Source: Candidatus Firestoneibacteriota bacterium | Lineage (GTDB): Bacteria > Oederibacteriota > D2-FULL-39-29 | Direction of reading: 5' to 3' | DNA: 39,507 nucleotides | Assembly: GCA_903928075.1 (NCBI GenBank) | Contig: CAIYPD010000108.1 | Coordinates: forward strand, 1 to 39,507 | In this document: positions 13,571 to 22,886 of the stretch, in pieces | How the letters are laid out: the number at the start of each line of letters is the position of its first letter | Numbering within the stretch: position 1 is the first letter of the stretch | The notes under the pieces: generated by a model | Database searches by the model: none | The model's input: the letters and a program-made list of their open reading frames with translations, nothing else | Told to the model about the DNA's origin: nothing | Position numbers and translations under genes: made by a program

Positions 13571-15277
13571 TTACTGAGTTAAAAACGGCCCCGGGAATAA
13601 ATAATCTTCTTCAGGCACTTTCCTTTCTCTTTTCCCGTTAGAAGCCGTGAAATAATAATCGTTAGTATTTCCCTCCAATTTTAATTTGTACTCAAACGGT
13701 ACAGGCAATACATTTTTCCCGCCCTGCTCCGTTAAGCCGTATTTCTTTTGCTGCGCCGTCAGTTTTAATTCCTTTGAATTTTCAGACCTGGTCATTTCAT
13801 ACTTTTTCCCGCCGATAAACACATTTACAACTTCGGGCGGCCTGCCGTTTATATCAAAATAATATACCCGGAAGGTGACTTCCACTCCTTTTTTTCCATA
13901 GTTTTTATCAATATTCGCGCCCAGAAGAAAGGGTGCCGCGTCACCTTGTTTGAGTCCGTAGTATTTTGCGAGGGACCGGACCGTCATTTCTCCGTGCTGA
14001 AGATGGTCTTCCTGCCTGAAAAAAACACTCTCCTCGGTATTTATTTTAAACGCCTCGATTCTGCGTTTTGAATTAAGCGCAAAGCCGCAGGCCAGATGGA
14101 AATGATTTGTAAGCACTTGCGGAAAAAGTTCCCGGAGAAAAACACTCGCCGTTTTCGTGTCATATTCCGGATGGTCTTCCGCCATATGCGGCTGGACCCA
14201 GGGCTGAAAGCCCACTATACACCTGTCTAATTCTTCAAGAGCTTCGTTGGCTGCCCTGCTGTTTTTTGATTTAAGCTCGCAGCCGATTCTTCCGCCGGCA
14301 CCGGTGACACTGGCTCCGACCCCGTGAACTCTGAAAGCAAGATCTATTTTCAACCCCGCATTTTTTAGATTCACAAAATACTCTTTTATTATTTTTACTT
14401 CCGGCAAAGGCGGGTCTAACTGCCAGGCCCAGCCAAAAGATAAAAAATCCGAGCACTTCACATCCAGCGGATAGTGGGACCAGCCCAGGTCTACGCCGTC
14501 CGGGGTTATTATCGGAAAGATATAAAAAACTGTCTTCTTTCTTAGTTCATCTAAAGCAGGAGCCTCTGAGGTTAAATACCTTAGCATCCCTTCGGGCCCG
14601 TAGGTAGAAGAGGAAACCTCCCAGCAATCATCGCCCCGGCCGAGAATCACCACCCCTTTCTTTTCCCGGTCATCAACTCTATAATCGGTTATTTTAAAAC
14701 AATAAACCGGCCTTTTTTTATACGGGGAATTTCCCAGACTCTCGATTTTCACGTAAGGATTAGTACTTAATTCTTTAGCCAATAATTCGAGGCGTTCATT
14801 TGTATACACCGGAGAGTAACTGACTATTGCGGAATCTTCTTTAAAAGTGTACGACCACTTTTGGAGGTAACTGCCCGTAAAACTTGAAGCCTTAAAGGTA
14901 CTCTTATCCCCGGGCTCACAGGTAATCTCTGCCACCTGATAACTCTTCCCGTCATAAGAGATATAGACGCAGGTATCATCCCCGCCAAAAAAACTTCTCA
15001 CATCCCGGGTCTCTTTACCTATGGTGCGTTCCCGGATAAAGTTTATTTTTTTATCCTTTACGCCTTTTATCCTGAAATTGAACCAGATCTCTTTATGATA
15101 ACTCAGCGGCCCGATTTTTACGGTATCCGGTTCAAGAATCTGATATTGGCCTATATGCCCGTTATTAAAAGCCGTTTCAATTACGATTTCCGCAGGCATT
15201 TTTCCGCTAAAACATAAGAATAATGCGAACAGGCAGAAAACCGGCGGCGTATGTTTTAAAACTTTTAAAATACACAT
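13571..15277 (-). CDS. Secreted M14-like zinc carboxypeptidase, altered metal site
   Basis: The frame opens at 15352, overlapping the previous gene, but a signal peptide (MCILKVLKHTPPVFCLFALF) starts at the ATG at 15277, which I prefer; 15298 is another possible start. The middle of the protein resembles M14 carboxypeptidases: VVILGRGDDCWEVSSS where the HxxE zinc motif is expected, FPIITPDGVDLGWSHYP in place of the NPDG motif, RVHGVGAS for the third zinc ligand, and a Glu-containing INTEESVFF near the usual catalytic Glu. The first ligand is Asp (DCWE) instead of His. N-terminal and C-terminal beta-rich regions flank it. It may act on peptidoglycan or surface peptides, or be non-catalytic. 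Confidence 0.55.
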   Translation of the reverse strand: MCILKVLKHTPPVFCLFALFLCFSGKMPAEIVIETAFNNGHIGQYQILEPDTVKIGPLSYHKEIWFNFRIKGVKDKKINFIRERTIGKETRDVRSFFGGDDTCVYISYDGKSYQVAEITCEPGDKSTFKASSFTGSYLQKWSYTFKEDSAIVSYSPVYTNERLELLAKELSTNPYVKIESLGNSPYKKRPVYCFKITDYRVDDREKKGVVILGRGDDCWEVSSSTYGPEGMLRYLTSEAPALDELRKKTVFYIFPIITPDGVDLGWSHYPLDVKCSDFLSFGWAWQLDPPLPEVKIIKEYFVNLKNAGLKIDLAFRVHGVGASVTGAGGRIGCELKSKNSRAANEALEELDRCIVGFQPWVQPHMAEDHPEYDTKTASVFLRELFPQVLTNHFHLACGFALNSKRRIEAFKINTEESVFFRQEDHLQHGEMTVRSLAKYYGLKQGDAAPFLLGANIDKNYGKKGVEVTFRVYYFDINGRPPEVVNVFIGGKKYEMTRSENSKELKLTAQQKKYGLTEQGGKNVLPVPFEYKLKLEGNTNDYYFTASNGKRERKVPEEDYLFPGPFLTQ

Positions 15278-15326
15278 TTTTCCCGTTCTCGCAAACATAT
15301 ATTCTTTGGCTCCCGGTTCCGCGCCG

Positions 15327-17960
15327 TTAATAAACCATAAAAACAAGTTCATTCGGAAGCAGCAGGTTGGCGGTGTAGATTACGCAGCCATTTTGTATTT
15401 CGACTTTCAAATTGGTATTCAGCAGGGGTAAAAGCGTGTGTTTACCGTTGTTTATTGAGGCGGCAATCGTCTCCTCACCGTTTAGTTTCAAAAAGGCCTG
15501 TTCTGTTTTATTTGCTTTGGTGAATTTATTTATAATGTCTCTCACAAACTGTTTATCATACCCGGCAAGAGGCGCGTTCACGGCTTCTTTTTGCGTGCAA
15601 AACTTCAAGGTGACGGCATGCTCTTCCACTCCCGAGAATTTATGCCTGATTATAAGCGCGCTGTTTTTCTTGTGAAAGAAATACTGGATACGGTGTCTTA
15701 CGGAGGGGGTCAACTCATAGTCGGCATCGAGAAAGTCATACTCGCGGCCGGCCACCCAGAGCGCCGTTTCAAGATTCTTATCGTAAGTAATAAGGCCGTC
15801 GTCCAGCATAAAATATTTTTCCGGGTTAGCGAGCACTTCCGCCCCGTCTTTCAGGAAAGTAATATTAAAAATACCCGTGGTAACCCGTGCCTCTTTGTTT
15901 CTCATAATATAGAACTTATTATTAGGAAAACCGGCAGACTCCAGATCGGGTTTAAAGATTCCGGGCTTAAGGTCGCTTTCTTCGGGTTCAAACGGCGCGC
16001 CGGAAAAGATATAATCCACAATATACGGGCCTTTTAACTCCGACACATTTCGCCAGTCTTCTTCATAGAGAAATTTCAGGTATTTGATATACTCCAGGTC
16101 CGGGGCCTGGCCGTTTAGCGGGGAAACCGTAAACCTTTCATCATAGGCTCCGTCAGGTCTCGAAAATTTAAAAACAAAATCAAAAAGACTGTTAACGAGA
16201 AACCGGATATCCTCCGTGTTCGTTTTCTTTTTCAATCTGGCGAGGACTAAATTAACAGTTAATGTTTCCAGCAGTGCCAGATTTTCTTCCGGCCTGGCTA
16301 CGCCCGTAAGCCCATCCTTGCCCGCGGCACCTGCCAGTGTTTTCAGCAAATCCTCTGCCCCTTCGGGCGCTTTATAAAGGAAAGGCATGAAAAGGCCTAT
16401 CGCATGCAAGACCGTCTTTTCTAAGGCGGTTGCGGGAGCGGCCTGATGTTCTTTTACATATTTAACAATTAACTGTAAAAACCTTCTCTTAATCCCGTTC
16501 TCCGGGCCCGCATCCTTAAAATAGCCATAGGAGAAGAGCATATTTAAAATATCATAGTCATTTTTATATTCGCCGGTAAACCGGTCAAACTCCTCTTCGA
16601 ACCGCTTGAGATATTTGGTGTCTCCCGACAGATAAAACATCCGGCCGAGAAATACAAGATCCAGAGAACTATTGAGTAAGATATTAGGATAAAGGTCCGC
16701 GGCTTTTTTTTCAAGCTGGCTGCCCACTTTGAGCCGCGCGAGCGTTCTCTTTACTCTTTCTTTCTCCTCCGGCGCGCCGGATAAAAAGAATTTATGATAG
16801 GCCTTTTTATCGAGACTCTCGATTAACTGTTTGTAGCCGTCAACCGCTTTTTCGCCTTTAACTTCCCTGTAAATAGCAAGTGTTTCGTAGGCTGTCTCTT
16901 CCCAGGAATACTGCCTTAACCTTTGCAGTCCCTTCCCGGCAAGATCAATGCACAATTCCTTATCCGTAAGCAGTTTTAAAAGCGCGGCGGTTAACTCCTC
17001 CTCTTTTTCGGGATCAATTAAAAGCGCGGCCTCGCCGGCTACTTCGCTTAGGGCGGAAGTATTTGAGCTGATAACCGGACAGCCTGCAGCGAAGGCCTCA
17101 AGCACCGGCAGTCCAAAACCCTCGTAGAGCGAAGGATAAACAAAGCAAATTGCGGATTTATAGAGTTTTGCCAGATCAGCGTCGGGAATATAACCGGTAT
17201 GAATAACCCTGCCGGCTACACCGTATTTTATTACCAGTTCCTCAATATTCCAGGAAGGCTTAACAAGCGCGCCGGCCAGAACCAGTTTTTCCTTGCGGCT
17301 CCGCTCCTTTACCAGTTTAGAGAAAGCCGCAATAAGCCGTTCGATATTTCTTCTCTTAGTTACCGACCCGGTATAGAGAATGTAATCTGCGTCAATCTTA
17401 TATTTTTCTTTTATGCTTTCATCTGCTTCCGCCTCTTTGAACAAAGGATCGACAGCCAGAGGGATGACTTTTATTTTCTCAGCGGAAACCCCGTAATATT
17501 TTATTAGTTCTGCTTTTGAAAACTCCGAGTCGGTAATAATTTTCTTCGCTAATCTAGCGGCCAGCCGCGAGAAATACGAGAACGCCAGCCGGGCCCAAAA
17601 GGTAAACCAGCCTTTATTAAATTCAAAGGAGACATCATGAATGGTGACCACGGAAGGCAGCTTGAAACCATAAGGCATCATATAGAACGGAAAATGGAAG
17701 ATTTCCGCTTTTTCTTTCTTAGCCGCCCGGCCCAGGTAGAACTGGCGCCAGAGCAAGCCGCTGTTTAAAACAGGCTTGACCACCACACAGCGCAAATTTT
17801 TGTAAGTGTTTAACTCCGGCGGGTAAGCAGCGCTCTTAAAAAAAAGCAGGTATTCATTTTCTTTATCAAGTTTTGAAAGATTAACAAGCAGGTTATAAAG
17901 ATACCTGCCTACGCCTGTCTTATTACCTTCAAGACAGGAGGCATCTATTCCAATACGCAT
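15327..17960 (-). CDS. GT4 glycosyltransferase fused to a heparinase-like toroid and beta-sandwich
   Basis: I start at the ATG at 17960, which has GGAGG 7 bases upstream, giving 877 residues (an upstream in-frame ATG at 18005 lacks this). Residues 1-370 are a GT4 transferase: GIDASCLEGNKTGVGRY at the N terminus, YTGSVTKRRNIERLI, and the EX7E motif in YEGFGLPVLEAFAAG. From about 385 to 640 come paired helices with YLSGDTKYLKRFEEEFDRF, resembling the alpha/alpha toroid of heparinase/alginate lyases. From about 670 to 877 comes a beta-rich region with VRHRIQYFFHKKNSALIIRH, like the lyase beta-sandwich. No signal peptide is present, so a cytoplasmic location is expected. The lyase resemblance is by pattern only. 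Confidence 0.75.
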   Translation of the reverse strand: MRIGIDASCLEGNKTGVGRYLYNLLVNLSKLDKENEYLLFFKSAAYPPELNTYKNLRCVVVKPVLNSGLLWRQFYLGRAAKKEKAEIFHFPFYMMPYGFKLPSVVTIHDVSFEFNKGWFTFWARLAFSYFSRLAARLAKKIITDSEFSKAELIKYYGVSAEKIKVIPLAVDPLFKEAEADESIKEKYKIDADYILYTGSVTKRRNIERLIAAFSKLVKERSRKEKLVLAGALVKPSWNIEELVIKYGVAGRVIHTGYIPDADLAKLYKSAICFVYPSLYEGFGLPVLEAFAAGCPVISSNTSALSEVAGEAALLIDPEKEEELTAALLKLLTDKELCIDLAGKGLQRLRQYSWEETAYETLAIYREVKGEKAVDGYKQLIESLDKKAYHKFFLSGAPEEKERVKRTLARLKVGSQLEKKAADLYPNILLNSSLDLVFLGRMFYLSGDTKYLKRFEEEFDRFTGEYKNDYDILNMLFSYGYFKDAGPENGIKRRFLQLIVKYVKEHQAAPATALEKTVLHAIGLFMPFLYKAPEGAEDLLKTLAGAAGKDGLTGVARPEENLALLETLTVNLVLARLKKKTNTEDIRFLVNSLFDFVFKFSRPDGAYDERFTVSPLNGQAPDLEYIKYLKFLYEEDWRNVSELKGPYIVDYIFSGAPFEPEESDLKPGIFKPDLESAGFPNNKFYIMRNKEARVTTGIFNITFLKDGAEVLANPEKYFMLDDGLITYDKNLETALWVAGREYDFLDADYELTPSVRHRIQYFFHKKNSALIIRHKFSGVEEHAVTLKFCTQKEAVNAPLAGYDKQFVRDIINKFTKANKTEQAFLKLNGEETIAASINNGKHTLLPLLNTNLKVEIQNGCVIYTANLLLPNELVFMVY

Positions 17961-19618
17961 TTTACCGCCTCCAGAACTTCTTCCACTTTTATCGCTTCCA
18001 TGCAAAGATTTCTTATACAGTGCGTCTGCCTGCAGGGACTGCAGGGAAACATTTTCGAGAGCCCAATATTCTTTTTTGTGTAATTTCCCCAGCGCAAAAC
18101 ATCCCCGGCCCCGAATAAACCGACTACAGGCACGCCCCGGGACGACGCAATATGAAACAACCCTCCGCCCTCGGCGACAAAAACTTTACAAAAACCAACC
18201 AGTGCGGCAAATTCGTTAAGAGTCAGATTCTCCGGCGTAAGTAGGGGCCTCTTTTTAAGGTTGCCGGCAATTTCTTTTACCAGTTTATCTTCACCCGGCG
18301 CATTAAAAAGGATTATTTCATTGTCGCTTAACAGATCCATAAGCCGGATAAAATTTTCTTTAGGCCAACTTTTTGCCGGCGAACTGCTGCCGGCATAGAA
18401 GCCCAAAAGCCTGCCATCCTTGAAGCCATTTTCCTCAAGAAATTCCTTTGCTTTTTTCGTTTCCTTTTTGGAAACAGGATATTCCGGGCCGGTATCAAAA
18501 CCGCCTTTAATACCCAGCGGGCGCAGAAGAGAGAAGTTACGCAGTAAATCAGCCTGCTTTGCCTCCGGCTCCACCAGGGTAAAATTAAACAACCGGGGAT
18601 ACCTGCTGTAATTCATTGCAATCTTAACTTTTGCCCGGGAAAAACACGCTATCTTAAAGGTTTCAACCCAACCGCCGGAATCCAGACATAAATCATACCC
18701 TTTTAGGGCGATTTTTACCAGCAGGAAGATTCTTCTTATATAGAAGGTGAACTTTTTCCGCCCGCGGTTAAAAGCCGGGTCATTCGTGGTATAAATTATT
18801 ATTTCATCGACATAGCTGCAGTTCTCCGCCGCCTTTACATTCCAGGGGCAGGCCAGGAGCGTTATCCTGGCTGCCGGGAAATTTCTCCTGAGCTCCCTTA
18901 AAAAAGGAAGAAATAGGACCATATCCCCTAGATGTTCAAGCTTGAGGACCAGAATACTTTCTATCTTTTCTTCACCGGGTTTTTTGACCCGGCTGTAGCC
19001 CCCCCTTAAAAACTCAAGTTGCAGAAGAAGGTCCAGCAGGATATTTTCCTTAAAGGCGGCAAGATTCCGGAACAAATAACCAAACAGCCCCGGGATATTT
19101 TTTCTTAAAAATTTTAATGCGGTTATTATTTTCCCGCGAAAGAGCCAGCCCGGAAACGCCAGCAGATACACCAGCAGGATAAAAGGCAGAAATAAACAAA
19201 GTAAAACCGCTAGCAAAATTCTTGAAAAAAATATTTTAAATACTTTGTCAAATTTGGTTTTCTTATAGACATTACCGTCCACGGCGTTATAAACCAGTTT
19301 ACTTTTTGCCCCGGAAAGAAAATACAGCAGGTCGTACTTCAGGTCATAACTTTTTTCTTTCTCTTTCAATACGACATAATATTCATAATTGGCTGCCCGG
19401 AGTTCAAGGTAAAACCTGAACATCCCGCCGGCGGAGAACAACGAACCCTGCCGGTAACTTGTAATTTTACAATCCATAAAAAAACGGGCATAGGCCGCCG
19501 ACCTGTTCTCCTCTACAAGGAGAAACAACTCACAGCCGGGGTACCTGTTCTTCAACGAGGAAACAGCATTTTGTATCGCCCCGAGCGAAGAATTATTAGT
19601 AGCAACAAATATATTCAA
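17945..19618 (-). CDS. GT9-family (heptosyltransferase-like) glycosyltransferase with membrane N-terminal domain
   Basis: A 557-residue protein. Residues 1-115 look like a globular domain of unknown type, and 130-160 form a strong membrane segment (LLAVLLCLFLPFILLVYLLAF). From about 218 the GT9 core starts with ILVLKLEHLGDMVLFLPFL and continues to AEGGGLFHIASSRGVPVVGLFG, a pattern used by ADP-heptose:LPS transferases. The Cys-rich end (FPCSPCRQTHCIRNLCM) is usual for the family. TTG is the start codon, supported by AGGA 7 bases upstream. The gene overlaps the next one by 16 bp. It probably transfers a heptose or related sugar to LPS core or surface glycan; the donor is not certain. Confidence 0.8.
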   Translation of the reverse strand: MNIFVATNNSSLGAIQNAVSSLKNRYPGCELFLLVEENRSAAYARFFMDCKITSYRQGSLFSAGGMFRFYLELRAANYEYYVVLKEKEKSYDLKYDLLYFLSGAKSKLVYNAVDGNVYKKTKFDKVFKIFFSRILLAVLLCLFLPFILLVYLLAFPGWLFRGKIITALKFLRKNIPGLFGYLFRNLAAFKENILLDLLLQLEFLRGGYSRVKKPGEEKIESILVLKLEHLGDMVLFLPFLRELRRNFPAARITLLACPWNVKAAENCSYVDEIIIYTTNDPAFNRGRKKFTFYIRRIFLLVKIALKGYDLCLDSGGWVETFKIACFSRAKVKIAMNYSRYPRLFNFTLVEPEAKQADLLRNFSLLRPLGIKGGFDTGPEYPVSKKETKKAKEFLEENGFKDGRLLGFYAGSSSPAKSWPKENFIRLMDLLSDNEIILFNAPGEDKLVKEIAGNLKKRPLLTPENLTLNEFAALVGFCKVFVAEGGGLFHIASSRGVPVVGLFGAGDVLRWGNYTKKNIGLSKMFPCSPCRQTHCIRNLCMEAIKVEEVLEAVKCVLE

Positions 19619-19689
19619 GTAGATTTCCTTTCCAAATACACTTCTCCCATTTATGATATTTCACTAAAATCAAATGCTGCTTTTCAGTT

Positions 19690-19815
19690 CTCTTGTTCTC
19701 TCATCCTGTGAATCAGCCCGACCCAGGATGGTGATTCTCCGCCCTCTGCTCTCCACGCTCTCCGTTCTTGCCAAGCCTCCGACCATCCGACCATCCAAAC
19801 CTCATCTCTTATCCC
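19690..19815. repeat. Dispersed intergenic repeat at the end of the GT4 gene
   Basis: The gap contains two words found elsewhere in the window. CTTGCCAAGCCTC followed by ACCATCCAAACCTCATCT (19765-19808) matches 29783-29825. CATCCTGTGAATCAGCCCG-ACCCAGGATGG (about 19704-19731) matches 28348-28378 at roughly three quarters of bases. GACCATCC is repeated in tandem within it. The first word includes the TGA stop of the gene at 19802. No gene is present. Confidence 0.6.
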
Positions 19816-21040
19816 TTCCTGCTATCGTTTCCTTGTATATCTCTATCAACCTTGGAATATACACTTCTTTGCTGTAAAGTTCTTTTACCCTATTAAAACC
19901 GTTTAAGCCGAAAGAAACCGCTGTTTCCTTATTTTTCAAAAGGAACTCTATTTTTTCCGCCAGTTCAGGTATGTTGCCGCACTCCGCCAGGAGGCCGGTA
20001 CTACCGTCCAGAAGCCAGTCGGAGATGCCCCCGGTTTTATAAGCCACCACGGGCTTGGCGTTAGCCATCGCTTCGAGCCCGACAAGACAGAAGGATTCCA
20101 GCCAGACCGACGGGACTACGACTAAGGCCGCCTTATTATAATATTTTCTCGTTTCTTCATAAGAGAGCACCCCGGGCAATATCACCCGGTCTTCAAGTTT
20201 AAGATCTTTTATTTTTTGGTAAACAACCGGCATCTCCGGCCCACCGGTAACCAGGTAAAGTTTAAACGGTACTTTCAGCCTGCTCACGGCTTCCAAAAGA
20301 AAAGTGAGGCCCTTTTCATAGGAGGCCCGGCCGACAAAAACAAGGCTGTTTTCCTCCGGCACCGAGTATTTTTTGTTCCTCTCCTGCACTTCAAAAAGTT
20401 CATGCGTAACAGTAAAATTTGGAAGTAGTGCCACCTGTTCTTCCTTGTACCCGTTTTGCAGGATACAGGAAATCATCGCCTTGCTTTCAAGAATCAGCCT
20501 ATCCGCTTTTTTATGCGCCAGATAATGCAGATATTTAAAGATCGCCCTTTTGCCTGAAAGAGTATAAAGCAGCAGGTCTTTGGCCACACAGCCTTCCGTT
20601 ACGCATCTTGCGCCTAAAGGGTAGGGGCAGATCTTTCTGCTTTTTGGCAAAAGCCGCCAGTCCGTAAAGCAGTAGAGCCTGGGGTCGTGAATTGACCTGG
20701 CAACCGGGGCAAGTTTCACGCACTGTGAAAAGATAAAAGGATTTTGAAGATTGTGCACATGGATAAGATCAGGTTTCTCGTGTTTAATTATTCCGGCCAG
20801 CTGTTTTTTTGCTTTTAAACTTATCCTAAGATAACTCAAAATTCCGGCGCTGCCCGGCTGGGCATCCAGACCGGGAAGAATATATTCTTTTCTTGCTCCA
20901 GAAATTCTGTTTTCAGGGTAATCATGCATAACTACCGTGTTTTGCACGCCGGCCGCTTCGAGCGCCAAAAGAGTATCAAAGAGCAGTTTCTCAGCACCGC
21001 CGAGAGGCCGGTAATGGTCACAAAGATGCAGTATTTTCAT
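19802..21040 (-). CDS. GT4-family glycosyltransferase
   Basis: A 412-residue retaining glycosyltransferase of the GT-B fold. The N terminus KILHLCDHYRPLGGAEKLL is the typical acceptor-side Rossmann start with the GGAE loop. The C-terminal domain shows LVFVGRASYEKGLTFLLEA, PSVWLESFCLVGLEAMANA (EX7E motif, with the first Glu in WLES) and KPVVAYKTGGISDWL. An insertion at about 150-175 carries four Cys (ICPYPLGARCVTEGC) and could bind a metal, as seen in a GT4 subgroup. There is no signal peptide. It lies 1 bp after the radical SAM gene in the surface-polysaccharide run and would add a sugar to the growing lipid-linked glycan. The last codons and the stop lie in a dispersed repeat. Confidence 0.88.
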   Translation of the reverse strand: MKILHLCDHYRPLGGAEKLLFDTLLALEAAGVQNTVVMHDYPENRISGARKEYILPGLDAQPGSAGILSYLRISLKAKKQLAGIIKHEKPDLIHVHNLQNPFIFSQCVKLAPVARSIHDPRLYCFTDWRLLPKSRKICPYPLGARCVTEGCVAKDLLLYTLSGKRAIFKYLHYLAHKKADRLILESKAMISCILQNGYKEEQVALLPNFTVTHELFEVQERNKKYSVPEENSLVFVGRASYEKGLTFLLEAVSRLKVPFKLYLVTGGPEMPVVYQKIKDLKLEDRVILPGVLSYEETRKYYNKAALVVVPSVWLESFCLVGLEAMANAKPVVAYKTGGISDWLLDGSTGLLAECGNIPELAEKIEFLLKNKETAVSFGLNGFNRVKELYSKEVYIPRLIEIYKETIAGRDKR

Positions 21041-21041
21041 T

Positions 21042-22883
21042 TTATTTTCCGACCTCCCGCTCTTTAGGGACCGGAAAAAGTTTCTTACTTCTTTTTAAGA
21101 GCAAAAGCCCGGCCAGGAGAACCGCCCCGAGCCGGAAGCAAGGATAGACAACCAGCGCAACCACGGCAGTTAAAATTTTTCGGCCGCTAAACCTGTTCAA
21201 GATATATTTAAACACCTTTCTGCTGAAAATCCCGTAAATGTATTTACCTTTCTCTTCTTCCAGAAAAAGCGCCTTCGGCCGGATTATAAACACCGCCGCG
21301 GGTAAGAAAATCCTCTTGCTGGCGCTATTGTAGAAAACCGCGTCATATTTCTCTTTACCTAAAAGGCGCGCAAATTTTATAAAAGAAAAGATTTTTGCAA
21401 CTCCCGTTTCTTTTCCTTCGAATATATAAAGGTTCCGTACACTTCCTTCCTGTTTGGCTTTAAGATACAGCTCTGCTTTATACCGGGAAGTAAAAATATC
21501 CGGGCGGGCACCGGCAAATACGGTTTTCACGGTATCAAGAAAACCGGTCTCTGCCGAAAAAGTAATATAAAGTATTTTTTCCGGAGCTTTTCTATAATTT
21601 TTATAATATTTTTCCTTAAAACTGTAAAGGCCGGAGTATGTGGCCAGATAGAAAGCCTCGCGCAACTCAGCCGCCGGGAAATACGGATACTCAATAGCCG
21701 CGTTTACTTCCGCCGAAAAATGATAGGTATCTTTTATGTCAAGCAGGAGCCGGCCTTCTTTTTTTATAATATCAAAAACTTCTGTCTTGGGATACGGGGT
21801 GAGCAGACCGTAGACATAGTTATCCAGCTTTAGAGCTCTCTGAAAGGCTATGGTTTTTTTAATACCGGCAAGCGTATCTCCCGGCAGGCCGATGATGAAA
21901 TAGCCGACTGTGCGCATACCGGCCTTTTTTATTATTTTAACCGCTTTAACAATATCAGAAAGTTTTTCGCCTTTTTTAATGCTGTCAAATACTTCTTCCG
22001 TGCCGGACTCAATCCCGAGCGCCACGCTTTCACACCCGGCTCTTTTCATAAGCTTTGCGAGTTCAAAGTCCACCTTATCCGCACGAATACCGTTGTGGCA
22101 ATACCATTTAAAATTCAATTTTTCTGAAATAAGACGCCTGCAAAGTTCCTTGGCGCGATCAAGCTTTAGAGTAAAATTATCATCCAGAATCTCAAAAAGC
22201 CCGGTATTATATCTTTCCTTAGCGCTTTTGAGCTCGCTTAGTATATTTTCGACGCTCCGGGCCCGCCATTTCTTTGTGGAGACCAGCCCGACACAGCAAT
22301 AAGTACAATTGTAAGGACAACCGCGGCTCGTAATCAGCGGGTACCTGAACCCGGCCGGATTAAAGGTATCAACCACCTCGTGATTCGGAAAAGGCAGGTC
22401 ATCCAGGTTCTCTACTATTTTTACCGCATTAGCAAATATGGCGCCATTTTTTCTGTAAGCGAGACCGGGAACGGCGGTAAAATCCTCCTTTTGAGAGAGT
22501 TTTGTGATGAATTCCACCAGAGACAGATCGGCTTCTCCGAGAAAGGCAAAATCAATTTCAGGGTTTTCTTTCAGAAAATTCTCATAATCCAGGGTGATAT
22601 GCGGCCCCCCGGCAAGGTGCAGGGCTTCCTTATATACTTTTTTTATGGCGGCAGAGAGGAGGAGGGCCTGTTTCACGGTCGCGGTCTTAACGGAAAAACC
22701 TATTACCTCAGGCGCATAGGCGCGTGTTCTTTCTGCTAAAACTTCCGGCGCTAATTCGCTCTCGTTGACATCAAATATCTTAACTTCGTTCCCCGCTTTT
22801 ATAAGGCCCGCTGCGAGATAGGAAAGGCCGAGATTGATACTGCCTTTCTGCCAGCCCGGAGGATTAAGGAAGAGAATCTTCAT
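21042..22883 (-). CDS. Radical SAM protein with N-terminal cobalamin-binding-type domain
   Basis: A 613-residue protein. Residues 1-150 have the KILFLNPPGW start and GLSYLAAGLIKAGNEVKIFD pattern of the B12-binding-like domain. The 4Fe-4S cluster motif CPYNCTYC has C189, C193 and C196, followed by GIESGTEEVFDSIKKGE and FIIGLPGDT, typical of the TIM-barrel radical SAM core. The region from about 430 to 610 is a Lys-rich extension ending in a hydrophobic segment (VALVVYPCFRLGAVLLAGLLLL), suggesting membrane association. It lies 3 bp after the SDR gene. A role in modifying a surface sugar or lipid is inferred from location; the substrate is unknown. Confidence 0.82.
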   Translation of the reverse strand: MKILFLNPPGWQKGSINLGLSYLAAGLIKAGNEVKIFDVNESELAPEVLAERTRAYAPEVIGFSVKTATVKQALLLSAAIKKVYKEALHLAGGPHITLDYENFLKENPEIDFAFLGEADLSLVEFITKLSQKEDFTAVPGLAYRKNGAIFANAVKIVENLDDLPFPNHEVVDTFNPAGFRYPLITSRGCPYNCTYCCVGLVSTKKWRARSVENILSELKSAKERYNTGLFEILDDNFTLKLDRAKELCRRLISEKLNFKWYCHNGIRADKVDFELAKLMKRAGCESVALGIESGTEEVFDSIKKGEKLSDIVKAVKIIKKAGMRTVGYFIIGLPGDTLAGIKKTIAFQRALKLDNYVYGLLTPYPKTEVFDIIKKEGRLLLDIKDTYHFSAEVNAAIEYPYFPAAELREAFYLATYSGLYSFKEKYYKNYRKAPEKILYITFSAETGFLDTVKTVFAGARPDIFTSRYKAELYLKAKQEGSVRNLYIFEGKETGVAKIFSFIKFARLLGKEKYDAVFYNSASKRIFLPAAVFIIRPKALFLEEEKGKYIYGIFSRKVFKYILNRFSGRKILTAVVALVVYPCFRLGAVLLAGLLLLKRSKKLFPVPKEREVGK

Positions 22884-22886
22884 CGC

